Source: a virus
Direction: 5' to 3' (one strand)
DNA length: 31,625 bases
IMG/VR virus record: IMGVR_UViG_3300034073_002728
Location: 1 to 31,625 of that record
This document shows, one piece after another, positions 1 to 8,188 of the stretch (positions within the stretch are counted from its first letter, which is position 1; the number at the start of each line of letters is the position of its first letter). A program made the translations under genes and the position numbers. The notes under the pieces were generated by a model. The model did not search any database. It was not told where the DNA came from and saw nothing but the letters and a program-made list of their open reading frames with translations.

Positions 1-643
1 TCTGTACGAATGTTGCTCCATTTAACATTAATCTATTCCAAATGTCAGAATCTTCTTTTGATTGGACATAGAATAAAGAATCATGTCCACCAATGCTTAA
101 AAATTCTTCTTTATAGAAAGCCCATGGAGCAAACACGCCTCCTGTTGTCTTCTCTTTTTTAGATGACTTTGTTTTCATGTTGTGGACAAGTTCTAAAAAC
201 TTACCTTCCATGAATGTTTCTGGTTCTGTTCCTAAATCCGCAGTTATCTTTTCATGTCCCGGAGGATGTAATGGAGGTTCCACTCTAGTAAGTGACACAA
301 TGGTTTTTTTATCCACCATGTTTGCTTCAATGGCATCTAGCGCTCCCGGTGCTAAATACATGTCACAATGCCATATAATGCATATATCATGTAAAGATCT
401 TCTAATTAAAGCATCGTACAATGTGGTGTGACCTAATCTTGCGCTGCCTTCGTTGCGCATAACTTTGAGCATAGGATTCACTAAAGATTCACTGTAAACC
501 CATTCCCAAGTACCATCAGTAGAGGCATCGTCGGCAAAACAGATTTCCACTTCATGATTTCCTTTATTTTTCATGATGGAATGATAAGACCATTTGAAAT
601 ACTTTAAGTTATTTCTTCCAGGAACAATAAAACTAATTTTCAT
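1..643 (-). CDS. Family 2 (GT-A) glycosyltransferase, C-terminus beyond the window
   Basis: Begins with MKISFIVPGRNN at 643 and stays open to the window edge, giving 214 visible codons. The N-terminus is typical of GT2 enzymes: a first beta strand ending in VPGRN, then FADDASTDGTWEW (residues 36-48, the nucleotide-binding Asp pair D38/D39), then WHCDMYLAPGAL (91-102), where C-D94 sits at the DxD/metal position. Further on, GGVFAPWAFYKEEF and GGHDSLFY with a following ED pair resemble the acceptor-side region. It should transfer a sugar from a nucleotide-sugar donor, in the cytoplasm. Its start overlaps the end of the upstream glycosyltransferase gene by 11 bases, so the two are probably translationally coupled. 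Donor and acceptor cannot be read from the sequence. Confidence 0.85.
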   Translation of the reverse strand, partial: MKISFIVPGRNNLKYFKWSYHSIMKNKGNHEVEICFADDASTDGTWEWVYSESLVNPMLKVMRNEGSARLGHTTLYDALIRRSLHDICIIWHCDMYLAPGALDAIEANMVDKKTIVSLTRVEPPLHPPGHEKITADLGTEPETFMEGKFLELVHNMKTKSSKKEKTTGGVFAPWAFYKEEFLSIGGHDSLFYVQSKEDSDIWNRLMLNGATFVQ

Positions 644-1643
644 TTACTAGATTATTAAGTTTGTTTATAAAACGTTTTTTAAATACATCTTCATGGTAGT
701 TTTCCTTATACAAGAACAAAGTCTCTTCGGAACATGTATTATAGAAAGTGGGATCTGCTAATTTTCTAACCATTTCCCCTGCCGCTTTTACATCTCCTAG
801 TTCTACGGTAGTATAGGGATGTAGGTACTCCTGGGTGTCTAGGCCTCTGTATCCAATACAGGGAATGCCTAGATATGAACAATTTAAGGCAAAGGTACCG
901 GCCGCGTGAGTTCTCATCAAGTGAATGCCAATCTTAGCCTTATCTGCCAGTGTTTCGATAAAATAAGTCCAGTCCATGTAAGGAAGATGGTTGATATCTG
1001 GAATTAGGTCCTCTTCTCCTTTCTTTCTACCCATTGAAGGAGCGAATATAGGAATCAATGGAGAGCCTTCAGATTCTGCTTTTGAGAAAGATTTCCTCCC
1101 GCTTAGTGCTGTTAGGAAGGAATCCATTCCACCATACCAAGAACAGGAATTACCTCCAATTACAATACCCTCTGCTTGATATTTCTTAGATACTATGTGC
1201 TTCAAAGTATCTTCAATCATTAGAGATGGCATAACTAGACACTCTAAATTAGTAATTCCTTTGTAGTATTTATAATCCGATGCATTATGGCAAAGTAGAA
1301 AGTCACAAGTTCTAAGCGCGTTATAGAAATTTATTTGAGTTTCTACGTCATAATCCTGCCAGTACCAGTTGGGTCCTTCCTGCATCATACAGACTTTCTT
1401 AGCAAAGTATTCCTTAATAAATTCTACTTCTAAGAAAGGGTCTTTTTTGCCTGGAATAATAATAGCTAAATCCACTTTCTTAAAAGATGGAGTACTTTCT
1501 ATGTACTGCTTTATTAGCTTGGTGTCAGAAGGGACGTTTAATGCATCTAAAGCAATTGACCATGCAACATCAGTTCTTGCGTTGTGGAAATTTCTAGGGA
1601 ATTTGACAAAATTGCCTATTTCGGATATTATAGCTATTTTCAT
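633..1643 (-). CDS. GT-B type glycosyltransferase
   Basis: 336 residues. The N-terminal strand MKIAIISEIGNF and the alternating beta/alpha layout fit a GT-B fold. The C-terminal half carries the donor-site signature of group 1-like enzymes: IGIHLMRTHAAGTFALNCSY followed by LGIPCIGYRGLDTQ (about residues 245-280). This resembles the usual E/T-G-x-x-x-x-E/N-A-x-x-x-G-x-P-V element, although the standard EX7E glutamates are not obvious. VCMMQEGPNWYWQDYD (about 85-100) may be the acceptor-side loop. The gene sits 3 bases after the methyltransferase gene and overlaps the next glycosyltransferase by 11 bases. The glycosyltransferase call is by overall pattern and genomic company, so family and substrate remain open. 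Confidence 0.65.
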   Translation of the reverse strand: MKIAIISEIGNFVKFPRNFHNARTDVAWSIALDALNVPSDTKLIKQYIESTPSFKKVDLAIIIPGKKDPFLEVEFIKEYFAKKVCMMQEGPNWYWQDYDVETQINFYNALRTCDFLLCHNASDYKYYKGITNLECLVMPSLMIEDTLKHIVSKKYQAEGIVIGGNSCSWYGGMDSFLTALSGRKSFSKAESEGSPLIPIFAPSMGRKKGEEDLIPDINHLPYMDWTYFIETLADKAKIGIHLMRTHAAGTFALNCSYLGIPCIGYRGLDTQEYLHPYTTVELGDVKAAGEMVRKLADPTFYNTCSEETLFLYKENYHEDVFKKRFINKLNNLVNEN

Positions 1644-1646
1644 ATA

Positions 1647-2234
1647 TTACAGAACTTTACAAATGACTCCTTCGCTATCCACTAAAATCACGCTATTAAA
1701 AACATTATAACCTGCCTCATGCCCGATATGCTTAACAATCTCCATTCTTTTAAGATCAACGGTTTCATCCACTGCTCTTTTTACACCCTTTGACGTAGGA
1801 TGTCCATAATCATCAAATGCAATGTATAAATCCTTTTCCTCCCTCTTCATTCTAAGACATCTTTCTATATCTTCTTTTACATTTGAATAATCATGTACAC
1901 AATCTATAAAGCATAAATCTATTTCATCAGTTATCGTCATGTAAGTCATGTTAGAATAAGCATCCCCAACTATACATGATATATTTTTTCTACCTCTATT
2001 ATTTTCAATCACTCTCTTAATATTATCATCAGAATGGTCTATAGCATAAACTTTTTCTGCAACATAAGACAACACTCTAGTGGTATATCCCCAATTAGCG
2101 CCTATTTCTAAACACGTCTTAATTGATTTATCGGAAAAGAACTCCAATAAATCTTTTTTAAATTTATGAGAAGTCGTGTTCTTATTCTCTTTTTTGTCCG
2201 GTATCCCTTGTAGGATTTCTTCATAGTTATACAT
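1647..2234 (-). CDS. Class I SAM-dependent methyltransferase
   Basis: 195 residues with a clear Rossmann methyltransferase pattern. Motif I is CLEIGANWGYTTRVLS (residues 41-56), the acidic end of strand 2 is AIDHSDDN (64-71), GDAYSNM (90-96) fits motif II, and LCFIDCVHDYSNVKEDI (107-123) is the motif IV region with D111, H114 and D115. A second acidic pair, D141/D142, lies in IAFDDYGHP and is the usual metal-binding DD of Methyltransf_24-type O-methyltransferases. It probably methylates a sugar hydroxyl or carboxyl, given the glycosyltransferases on both sides. The start overlaps the upstream gene by 8 bases. A small-molecule or protein acceptor cannot be excluded. Confidence 0.8.
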   Translation of the reverse strand: MYNYEEILQGIPDKKENKNTTSHKFKKDLLEFFSDKSIKTCLEIGANWGYTTRVLSYVAEKVYAIDHSDDNIKRVIENNRGRKNISCIVGDAYSNMTYMTITDEIDLCFIDCVHDYSNVKEDIERCLRMKREEKDLYIAFDDYGHPTSKGVKRAVDETVDLKRMEIVKHIGHEAGYNVFNSVILVDSEGVICKVL

Positions 2235-3156
2235 AAAATAATCTTGTTAGTTTTTGGTAAAATACATTATCTTGATTAACAATAAACTCCTTAAAAAGGT
2301 TACACTTATAATGATATTTATCCGGATTTCTATTAATATCGGAGACAACTTTATGATGTTCAGATGGAGATGATGCAAAATTCATAAATGAAGCCGCGCC
2401 ATAAAAATCAATATCATAAGGATAAGTTACAATAGGACATCTTGAGAAAGCAATCTCGGAATATCTATTATTTATCATGCCTAATTCTCTTTGGCCTTTA
2501 CCTATAATAGCCACAGCACTTTTTGCAGATTTATATAATGACCCTATATCATTTGGCGGGAGAAGCTCAATCCAGTTTTTATGATTATTCCATCCATTAC
2601 CATAAATAGATATTACATCATTTTGCTCCGAGAAAAATATATCCCTTTCTAGTTTATATGAATCATCTGTAAGCCTGTTAAATCCCATTCCTAAAAATAC
2701 ATTCTTCTTATCATACTTTGGATTATAAACTAATTCAGAATCCTCAATAGCTAAAAAATAATATTCAAAGTGTTCAGCACAAACATTAGTAAATAATTCA
2801 TCATACATCTTTTTAGAATTGGTGATTATCTTGTCATAATAAACCCCCCATCCTTTTACAATGCCTTCATATCCTAAAATTCCGTTAGATGTTGCACATA
2901 ATATTCTATTTCTACATTTTACATTTTTAATTATCTCAAATGTAGCTGCATCTAACATTTCATAATAAATGACATCCGGATCTATTTCATCAATGTTATT
3001 CTTATATTTTTCTGCATGTTTAGCATCTATTTTTGACATGTTTAATTGATGCAGCAGAATAACTTCATGTCCTTTCTCATGTAATTTTTTTCCCAATGTT
3101 TCTGATAACTTATAATTACCCATGGGATATGGTTGGTGTATAATTAAAATTCTCAT
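2227..3156 (-). CDS. GT-B type glycosyltransferase
   Basis: 309 residues. MRILIIHQPYPMGNYKLSET followed by LGKKLHEKGHEVILLHQ is the standard first strand and helix of GT-B enzymes, with a glycine-rich loop replaced by PMGNYKLS. The middle linker IITNSKKMYDELFTN resembles the N-x-S-x-x-x-x-D segment that precedes the C-terminal domain. The C-terminal domain has SIYGNGW (about 185-191), then NDIGSLYKSAKSAVAIIGKG and NNRYSEIAFSRCPIVTYPYD (about 228-247), where the glutamate of RYSEIAF takes the donor-ribose position. It overlaps the upstream methyltransferase-like gene by ATGA (4 bases) and the downstream methyltransferase by 8. Donor and acceptor are unknown. Confidence 0.7.
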   Translation of the reverse strand: MRILIIHQPYPMGNYKLSETLGKKLHEKGHEVILLHQLNMSKIDAKHAEKYKNNIDEIDPDVIYYEMLDAATFEIIKNVKCRNRILCATSNGILGYEGIVKGWGVYYDKIITNSKKMYDELFTNVCAEHFEYYFLAIEDSELVYNPKYDKKNVFLGMGFNRLTDDSYKLERDIFFSEQNDVISIYGNGWNNHKNWIELLPPNDIGSLYKSAKSAVAIIGKGQRELGMINNRYSEIAFSRCPIVTYPYDIDFYGAASFMNFASSPSEHHKVVSDINRNPDKYHYKCNLFKEFIVNQDNVFYQKLTRLFYV

Positions 3157-3806
3157 TCTTGAAAAATTATTAGCATTTCCATGTTATAAGGGCTAGAGGC
3201 ATAAACAGAATATCCGTAAGAATTAGAAAGATTCTTGATTGTCTCTAATGTAATGCCTGTATAATCGCATTTTCCATCTTGGTTAGTCCCAAATAAATGA
3301 GCGTCGTCAATAGCAATTAAATCATTTTCCTGGGCGGATTCAAAGATAAGCTCGAGTTCTTTTAGGAGTGGAACGTCGTCTTCTCCTCTCGCGTATTTGT
3401 CGGCACCTGCGTGAGCGTCTAGCCAAAAGCACATAGGCTCTTCTCTATCCTTCAAAAATTCACGTAGGAAAGATACGCTATCATTCTTATATAACCAAAG
3501 TTTTTCAGAGAAATAAGAACCTACTTCGTTGAAATCAGTATCTTCTGTGTCGTCTGTTAAAATAGCTTCAAAAAATTCTCCTTTCTCTTCTAATTTTTTG
3601 AACCGGTTAGATGCTATTTTAGAGATAGAGTCACCTAATTCTACAGTAACCCATTTGTCAAAATCATCTAAGTTTCCATTGTGTCGAAGTGCCGTAAGTG
3701 CTGACCCTCCTTTAAAAGTCCCTGTCTCCACAAATATTTTAGGACAGGGCCTCCTAAGTTTTTCTTGCGCGATTGCCTGATAAAAGGCTGGTAAAATGTA
3801 ACCCAT
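3153..3806 (-). CDS. SAM-dependent methyltransferase-like protein
   Basis: 217 residues. IFVETGTFKGGSALTAL (residues 24-40) matches motif I in the form E-T-G-x-x-x-G-x-S. VTVELGDS (53-60) ends strand 2 with E56. CFWLDAHAGADKYARGEDD (126-144) carries D130 and H132 at motif IV. DLIAIDDAHLFG (162-173) carries a second acidic pair. This arrangement is seen in methyltransferase-like proteins placed beside phage and capsule glycosyltransferases. It differs from the other methyltransferase in this cluster in motif I (ETGTFKGG rather than EIGANWGY), so the two are not recent copies. It probably modifies a sugar or a small acceptor. A non-methyltransferase Rossmann role is possible, because I cannot confirm SAM binding. 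Confidence 0.68.
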   Translation of the reverse strand: MGYILPAFYQAIAQEKLRRPCPKIFVETGTFKGGSALTALRHNGNLDDFDKWVTVELGDSISKIASNRFKKLEEKGEFFEAILTDDTEDTDFNEVGSYFSEKLWLYKNDSVSFLREFLKDREEPMCFWLDAHAGADKYARGEDDVPLLKELELIFESAQENDLIAIDDAHLFGTNQDGKCDYTGITLETIKNLSNSYGYSVYASSPYNMEMLIIFQE

Positions 3807-3818
3807 GTTATAATCTAT

Positions 3819-4073
3819 TTAAATATTTTCATCGTCTGTTGTTTCGTCAAAATATAAACCGTATATCTCAAACAAAATATCAGCTATTTCATTGTCTATA
3901 TCATTCACCCACTTAAAATTTCTATGATAGTACATCTTTCTAAACTCGTCTATCAATTCATCATCATTTGAGGCTAATATAAGCGCGACATCTAAATTTA
4001 TATCTTCTTTATCATTATTAAACCTTACGAGATCTCTTAAAGTTCTTTGTACTAGTTGTAATTTTTCTTCCAT
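3819..4073 (-). CDS. Small acidic protein of unknown function
   Basis: 84 residues, rich in Asp and Glu, with no membrane segment or cysteine pair. MEEKLQLVQRTLRDLVRFNN looks helical, and the tail IYGLYFDETTDDENI is strongly acidic. It lies 12 bases upstream of the methyltransferase-like gene and 2 bases after the coiled-coil gene in the same transcription unit. It could be a small partner or chaperone of its neighbours, but nothing in the sequence fixes a role. Confidence 0.6.
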   Translation of the reverse strand: MEEKLQLVQRTLRDLVRFNNDKEDINLDVALILASNDDELIDEFRKMYYHRNFKWVNDIDNEIADILFEIYGLYFDETTDDENI

Positions 4074-4075
4074 AG

Positions 4076-4993
4076 TTATTTAAATGTTAAGTTGAACAGG
4101 TCTTTATCAATCTTATTTTTAACGTAATCTTCTAGTACTTTCATGCTGTATGAGTTATCTGATAAATCAAAATACCCATCCCAGTCGCCTCCTTTCTCCT
4201 TCCAGAATTTTCTACCTGTTTCTGACTTTAAAAAATCCTCTATCTTTTTTACATTGTCATTAGGGTGAATACTGTTATACTCATCCATTACATCCCTGTA
4301 ATTACTTTGTGCTACTCTGTCAGGAATAAATCCATATCTTAAAAAAACATAATAACCAAAAAGATTTTCCGCTTTTAAAAACTCCCCTTCTATTTTTCTA
4401 ATTTTGCCAAAGGCTTTTAGATTGGCAATTTGTCTTACTAGAATATTTAAACCGGCCCCTGAAATATCCTCACCTCCTTTGTTTGCTACGTTTATAAATT
4501 TATTAGTTAAAGTTCCGGTGCTTAAATCATACTCTCTAGCAATATCGTATTTCTTAGACTCAAAAGTAAATGTAGTCTTTCCGTTACTTTTTTTCTCAAT
4601 GATAACTTTTTTTATATCTGATACGGGTGTTTCAGGAGGTATACCACTCATATATGCCAATAACCGGTATTCTCTCTCTGTTTTTTTGTCCATAAATTTT
4701 TTATCAGTTAATTTCTTAGCTTTTCTCCTAGTCAAATTTTCATCTGATTCAGAAGATCCAAAAAATCCTGAAAAATCCACATCTGATATTTTCTTATACG
4801 AGACTAGTCCGGCTGGAAATACATAAGAATTTTTATCTACCTTAAAATCACTAACCGAATTTTTTTTCTGGAAATCCTTCTCCGATTTAGAAATATTATT
4901 GGCTAGCTTTTTTATATTTTTTTCATGTATCTTTATCTTTTTTAGACTTTTCTCTAAATCATTTAGAGTTTTTTTCATATCATCAGATGCCAT
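4076..4993 (-). CDS. Lys-rich coiled-coil protein of unknown function
   Basis: 305 residues. The first 45 residues (MASDDMKKTLNDLEKSLKK onwards) form heptad-like Leu/Ile spacing in a Lys-rich stretch, a likely coiled coil. They are followed by a Lys/Asp-rich linker and then a more ordered C-terminal half with several aromatic clusters (FGYYVFLRYGFIPD, GRKFWKEKGGDWDGYFDLSD). There is no signal peptide, membrane span or recognisable enzyme motif. It starts 11 bases inside the end of the upstream glycosyltransferase gene and ends 2 bases before the small acidic protein gene. Because it is the only long non-enzyme here, it might be a scaffold or the acceptor protein of the glycan pathway, but that is conjecture. 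Confidence 0.65.
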   Translation of the reverse strand: MASDDMKKTLNDLEKSLKKIKIHEKNIKKLANNISKSEKDFQKKNSVSDFKVDKNSYVFPAGLVSYKKISDVDFSGFFGSSESDENLTRRKAKKLTDKKFMDKKTEREYRLLAYMSGIPPETPVSDIKKVIIEKKSNGKTTFTFESKKYDIAREYDLSTGTLTNKFINVANKGGEDISGAGLNILVRQIANLKAFGKIRKIEGEFLKAENLFGYYVFLRYGFIPDRVAQSNYRDVMDEYNSIHPNDNVKKIEDFLKSETGRKFWKEKGGDWDGYFDLSDNSYSMKVLEDYVKNKIDKDLFNLTFK

Positions 4994-6023
4994 GTTCTTT
5001 CATTTTATTTAAGAAATCTTGATAGGTGTTTAATTTACTTTGCTTGCTACGTCCGTCGTAGAGCTTATTTAGATTCTCTCGGTTCATATCTCTTACGATG
5101 TTATACCATTCTCCTTTTTTCTCTTGCGTGCTTTCTGTCTTATCGAATACAGATAGTGCATATTTTCTTTTTTCCGGGTGCTCCCTATTATGTGCCTTAA
5201 GTATGTATTCTACTACATACTGTACGTACATTTTATCCATGACTTTCATACATTCATACATAAAGGCAGTATCTTCGCCACTTAATCCCCAGAATCCTAA
5301 CGGAATATTTGCTCCCGCTTTTATTAAATCAGAACTTATGCATAAAAAACTTCCATCAAATTTAGGATGATATAACACCTCTACCTCATCATGTGACTCA
5401 TATTTTTTATTTATCTCATCCATTTCATCTTTAGTCATAACATATCTTATAGAATGTTTTTCAGTAAAACATCTAGGATCTGATTTTTCATAATATGGTA
5501 GATTTTTAAATTCGATATGTTCTAAAGGCTCCCATGAAGCATCCCACATTTTCCTATCAGCAAATGTAGTGATATACCTGTAACAATTATCTAAAGCAGC
5601 AGCCTCTCTTAGTTCGTCTAATATCCTAAAAGCACAATGAGGTACTAAGCAATCAGTTTCTCCCCAAATAACCCAATCTACTTTATTAGCATATCTATAA
5701 TTTAAATCTCTTCGGTAATTTACCATGGTGTAAGGTTCGCCCGTATCCTCTGGTAAATCAGTTTGAATTATATTACATTTTGTTTTTTCCTTTAGTAAAC
5801 TGATTATTTTCATGAATTTCCATGTTATCTCAGTTAATCTAGGCTTGCTTTCGCATATTTCAAAAGACTCGTTAGTATTTAGCAGTAAATCTATGTAGAT
5901 ATTTTCTTGATTTTCTATATCTTTTACCGAGTCTATTATACTTTCTACTAAATAAGGCAACATGTCTATTTCATAAAACATAACATTAGTGCCTATAACA
6001 TATTTATACTTTAACCTAGTCAT
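4983..6023 (-). CDS. GT-A fold glycosyltransferase
   Basis: 346 residues. The N-terminal MTRLKYKYVIGTNVMFYEID leads into a Rossmann-like nucleotide-binding region. DWVIWGETDCLVP (residues 116-128) sits where GT-A enzymes place their metal-binding DxD; here it reads E122-T-D124. WGLSGEDTAFMYEC (245-258) matches the ED motif that supplies the catalytic base in family 2 and related enzymes (E250, D251), and H278 in LKAHNREHP may complete the metal site. The enzyme is longer than a minimal GT2 because of an insert around 155-220. It overlaps the next gene downstream by 11 bases and the upstream glycosyltransferase by 8. Sugar specificity is not readable. Confidence 0.75.
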   Translation of the reverse strand: MTRLKYKYVIGTNVMFYEIDMLPYLVESIIDSVKDIENQENIYIDLLLNTNESFEICESKPRLTEITWKFMKIISLLKEKTKCNIIQTDLPEDTGEPYTMVNYRRDLNYRYANKVDWVIWGETDCLVPHCAFRILDELREAAALDNCYRYITTFADRKMWDASWEPLEHIEFKNLPYYEKSDPRCFTEKHSIRYVMTKDEMDEINKKYESHDEVEVLYHPKFDGSFLCISSDLIKAGANIPLGFWGLSGEDTAFMYECMKVMDKMYVQYVVEYILKAHNREHPEKRKYALSVFDKTESTQEKKGEWYNIVRDMNRENLNKLYDGRSKQSKLNTYQDFLNKMKEHGI

Positions 6024-6756
6024 ATTTGCTATTTAGGAAATTAAAAGTTTCTTGCATCCAGTGGCCGGGAGTTGGCTTAACTCCGCCATTAAAATGATAA
6101 ATCCAACCAAAAGTCGTGTGGAGCATATCCGGAGTAAGGACCTCAAATCTACTCATGTCCTGCATGTTATACTCGTAAGGCAGATACTCTTTTTCTATAT
6201 TGTGAATTTCCGTTAAATAATTTAAAATAGGTTGATCTTTACCTACTCCAAGAGATTGAAAGTCCTCTAGTTTACCTTTATTCTCCGAGTAAAAATCTTT
6301 TACCAACTCGAAAAATTTTTTATGGGATTTATTGAATACCATAACTCCAGAATTAAAGTACCGGAAAGGACTTACAGATACAGACTTATTAAACAGGACA
6401 TCGGAACAATTTTCAATACTCCTGCATACCCAATCCATACATCCGAAATTTCTAACTACTCCGAATTTATCTCCTACTAAATCAAATATATAAGGCATCT
6501 TGGGATGTACTATAGTGTCAGAATCTACATATAAAACTCTGTTATAATCAATTTCCTCTATATCTAGTAGATTTAGGATGAATAACTTATTCCATTGATA
6601 TCCTAAGTCAGAAACAACCTCATCGGAAATAGAGAATAATTCCACATTATTTGCATCGCACCACTTTTTCCAGGATTTTGAGCTTATAGAGTATCCTTGA
6701 TTAGCGGACCTCTCTGATTTATTTATCGCTATTTGTACAACTATATCTTTACTCAT
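6016..6756 (-). CDS. GT-A glycosyltransferase, GT8/GT34-like
   Basis: 246 residues. RVLYVDSDTIVHPKMP (residues 73-88) is a textbook DxD region, with D78-S-D80 ending a hydrophobic strand. FNSGVMVFNKS (134-144) is the second conserved block of retaining GT8-like enzymes, KDQPILNYL (173-181) the third, and GWIYHFNG (217-224) the C-terminal His/Gly block. It should use a nucleotide-sugar with a divalent metal. The next gene upstream encodes a paralogue with the same blocks. The gene overlaps both flanking genes by 8 bases, an unusually regular pattern that suggests the pair arose by tandem duplication within the operon. Confidence 0.85.
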   Translation of the reverse strand: MSKDIVVQIAINKSERSANQGYSISSKSWKKWCDANNVELFSISDEVVSDLGYQWNKLFILNLLDIEEIDYNRVLYVDSDTIVHPKMPYIFDLVGDKFGVVRNFGCMDWVCRSIENCSDVLFNKSVSVSPFRYFNSGVMVFNKSHKKFFELVKDFYSENKGKLEDFQSLGVGKDQPILNYLTEIHNIEKEYLPYEYNMQDMSRFEVLTPDMLHTTFGWIYHFNGGVKPTPGHWMQETFNFLNSKYD

Positions 6757-7555
6757 AATATTTTTTTACTAGCTCCCATGTTTTTGCCATTAATTCATAT
6801 CTGTCTCCTCTAGTTGGAAATCCACTAAACATCCATAACCATCCATATTTAATAAAGAAAGGATCCTTATTTCCTATTTGCCAATTATGACTCATCCAAT
6901 TAAATCTATTTAAATGTGTAAGCATATAAGCAGGATTGAGTGTACATACGTCAAAGGGAATATTATTGTCCTGTAGAAAGTAATTAAAAACAGGCTGATC
7001 TGTACCTCTTTTTATTCTTTCATTCTCTAAAAACATAATCTCCTTGTTTTTATCTTTAAAGAAAGTTTCTAAGTCAGATAGAAAACCATAGTTCTTAGAA
7101 TTAAGGATAACGTTACCAGTGCATATATATTTTTTTAAATCAAAAACTATGGAGAATAAATCTTTATAACCTTGTATTCCCTCATTTATCCAGTATAGAT
7201 TTTCTAAAGATCTATGACCATAAATAATCTCCGGATTAAGTTCTTGTCCATCCCAAGGAGCGGGTGCATCCCATCTTATCATAGTAGATCCATCAACTGC
7301 CCATATCCAATTAGGAGTAATTCCTTTATCGGATATAACTCTCTTCATGTCAAACCATCTCTGCCAAGTAACTTTGGTTCCGGGTTTTTCTGGGTTATAG
7401 TCGGACAATTCATAAGGTACGAAAACTACATTATTTTTTTGACACCACCACTCCCATGTTTTCCTAGATACGTCGAGATAACTAAATCCGCCATGTTTAT
7501 CATTCATGTGAGGATCTTTGTTCTTGACACCAATCCAATAAACAACATTTTGCAT
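6749..7555 (-). CDS. Paralogous GT8/GT34-like protein with altered DxD
   Basis: 268 residues, aligning along its length with the downstream gene product: the SRKTWEWWCQKNNVVF block near the N-terminus, WIWAVDGSTMIRWDAP (residues 83-98), CTGNVILNSK (145-154), GTDQPVFNYFL (184-194) and YGWLWMFSG (237-245). The key difference lies at the metal site. The downstream protein has D-S-D, whereas this one has D88-G-S90, so one metal-binding carboxylate is missing. The His of the C-terminal block is also replaced (MFSG instead of HFNG). It may be a pseudo-enzyme partner, or it may bind its donor differently. It starts 3 bases after the end of the HNH gene. Confidence 0.75.
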   Translation of the reverse strand: MQNVVYWIGVKNKDPHMNDKHGGFSYLDVSRKTWEWWCQKNNVVFVPYELSDYNPEKPGTKVTWQRWFDMKRVISDKGITPNWIWAVDGSTMIRWDAPAPWDGQELNPEIIYGHRSLENLYWINEGIQGYKDLFSIVFDLKKYICTGNVILNSKNYGFLSDLETFFKDKNKEIMFLENERIKRGTDQPVFNYFLQDNNIPFDVCTLNPAYMLTHLNRFNWMSHNWQIGNKDPFFIKYGWLWMFSGFPTRGDRYELMAKTWELVKKYYE

Positions 7556-7558
7556 AAT

Positions 7559-8056
7559 CTATAATTTGTTTTTATTTCTCATCAAATATCCTAAGTATTT
7601 ACTCTTAGATTTTTTTTCTAAAATGTAATTTCTATGTATTTGATTCCTAGAATTATTGCACCACTCTAAGTTAGATACGGTATTATTTGTTTTTTCCCCG
7701 TCTATATGATTTACTTGTGGGTGATTGTTAGGATTTGGGATAAAAGCCATGGCTACTGCTCTATGCATAGCCACATTGAACCTAGATACAACACCGGTCT
7801 CCTTTATTGGGTAAGAGAATCTAATCATTAGATATCCTGCTGTCGTGAAAGATTGAGCTAGAATTGCCTCCTTTAAGGTATAGGATGAATAGTCGTATTC
7901 AGATCCATCTTCTCTTTTTCTCTTTTGCGTGCATAACCTGTCCATTCTCTTTACCCTTCCTAAGTTAGATACTTGATACCAATCCTCATAATTTGGAAAA
8001 GGTCTCCATATCTCTCCGGGTAAAGATTTTAAATCCATATTTTCACGAATCTCCAT
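7559..8056 (-). CDS. NUMOD4/HNH homing-type endonuclease
   Basis: 165 residues. GEIWRPFPNYEDWYQVSN then LGRVKRMDR (residues 14-40) is the NUMOD4 DNA-binding module. VAMHRAVAMAFIPNPN (95-110) and VNHIDGEKTNNTVSNL then EWCNNSRNQIH (115-141) form the HNH_3 nuclease: H98 and H117 in the active site, N125/N129 and the terminal NxxxH for the metal finger. Free-standing enzymes of this class nick DNA and spread themselves into related phages. It sits alone in the glycosyltransferase island, behind a 132-base non-coding gap that ends in a terminator-like hairpin, as expected for a later insertion. A second in-frame ATG at residue 7 is an alternative start. Confidence 0.9.
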   Translation of the reverse strand: MEIRENMDLKSLPGEIWRPFPNYEDWYQVSNLGRVKRMDRLCTQKRKREDGSEYDYSSYTLKEAILAQSFTTAGYLMIRFSYPIKETGVVSRFNVAMHRAVAMAFIPNPNNHPQVNHIDGEKTNNTVSNLEWCNNSRNQIHRNYILEKKSKSKYLGYLMRNKNKL

Positions 8057-8188
8057 AAAGTAAACTTAAAAAAATCGGGATGGCTTTTCCATCATCTCTC
8101 AAATAACTTTGTTGTTTTACTTAAACTACCGATTCTAGATTATTAACTAATTAATATATAATAGTTATATGACAAAAGAAAAATAACA
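8057..8188 (-). other. 132-base intergenic gap with hairpins
   Basis: This is the longest gap in the window. On the minus strand it is very A/T-rich next to the upstream gene and includes a 6-base-pair inverted repeat (8144-8149 with 8162-8167). It ends in a terminator-like hairpin just before the HNH gene. I see no convincing promoter: TTGTCA on the minus strand near 8170 has no properly spaced TATAAT-like box. No open frame of useful length is present. Confidence 0.5.
8068..8093 (-). terminator. Putative intrinsic terminator upstream of the HNH gene
   Basis: On the minus strand a GATGG / CCATC stem (plus positions 8089-8093 and 8079-8083) with a 5-base loop is followed by CCGA and then seven T. 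The stem is only 5 base pairs, so it is weak, but the T tract is good. It would end transcripts coming from the upstream glycosyltransferase genes 12 bases before the HNH start codon, or reduce read-through. Confidence 0.45.

Noticed and set aside
177-1710. Several plus-strand open frames (such as 177-431, 991-1179 and 1369-1710) opposite the glycosyltransferase genes
   Set aside because: They lie inside well-supported minus-strand genes with recognisable motifs, have no leader of their own, and their peptides show no family features.
8104-8111. TAACTTTG, matching the Bacteroidota -7 box TAnnTTTG, on the plus strand in the 132-base gap
   Set aside because: It faces away from every gene in the window and has no TTG at the expected distance upstream.
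8140-8188. TTGTCA and TATATT-like boxes on the minus strand suggesting a promoter
   Set aside because: No pair has acceptable spacing, and such boxes are expected by chance in sequence this rich in A/T.
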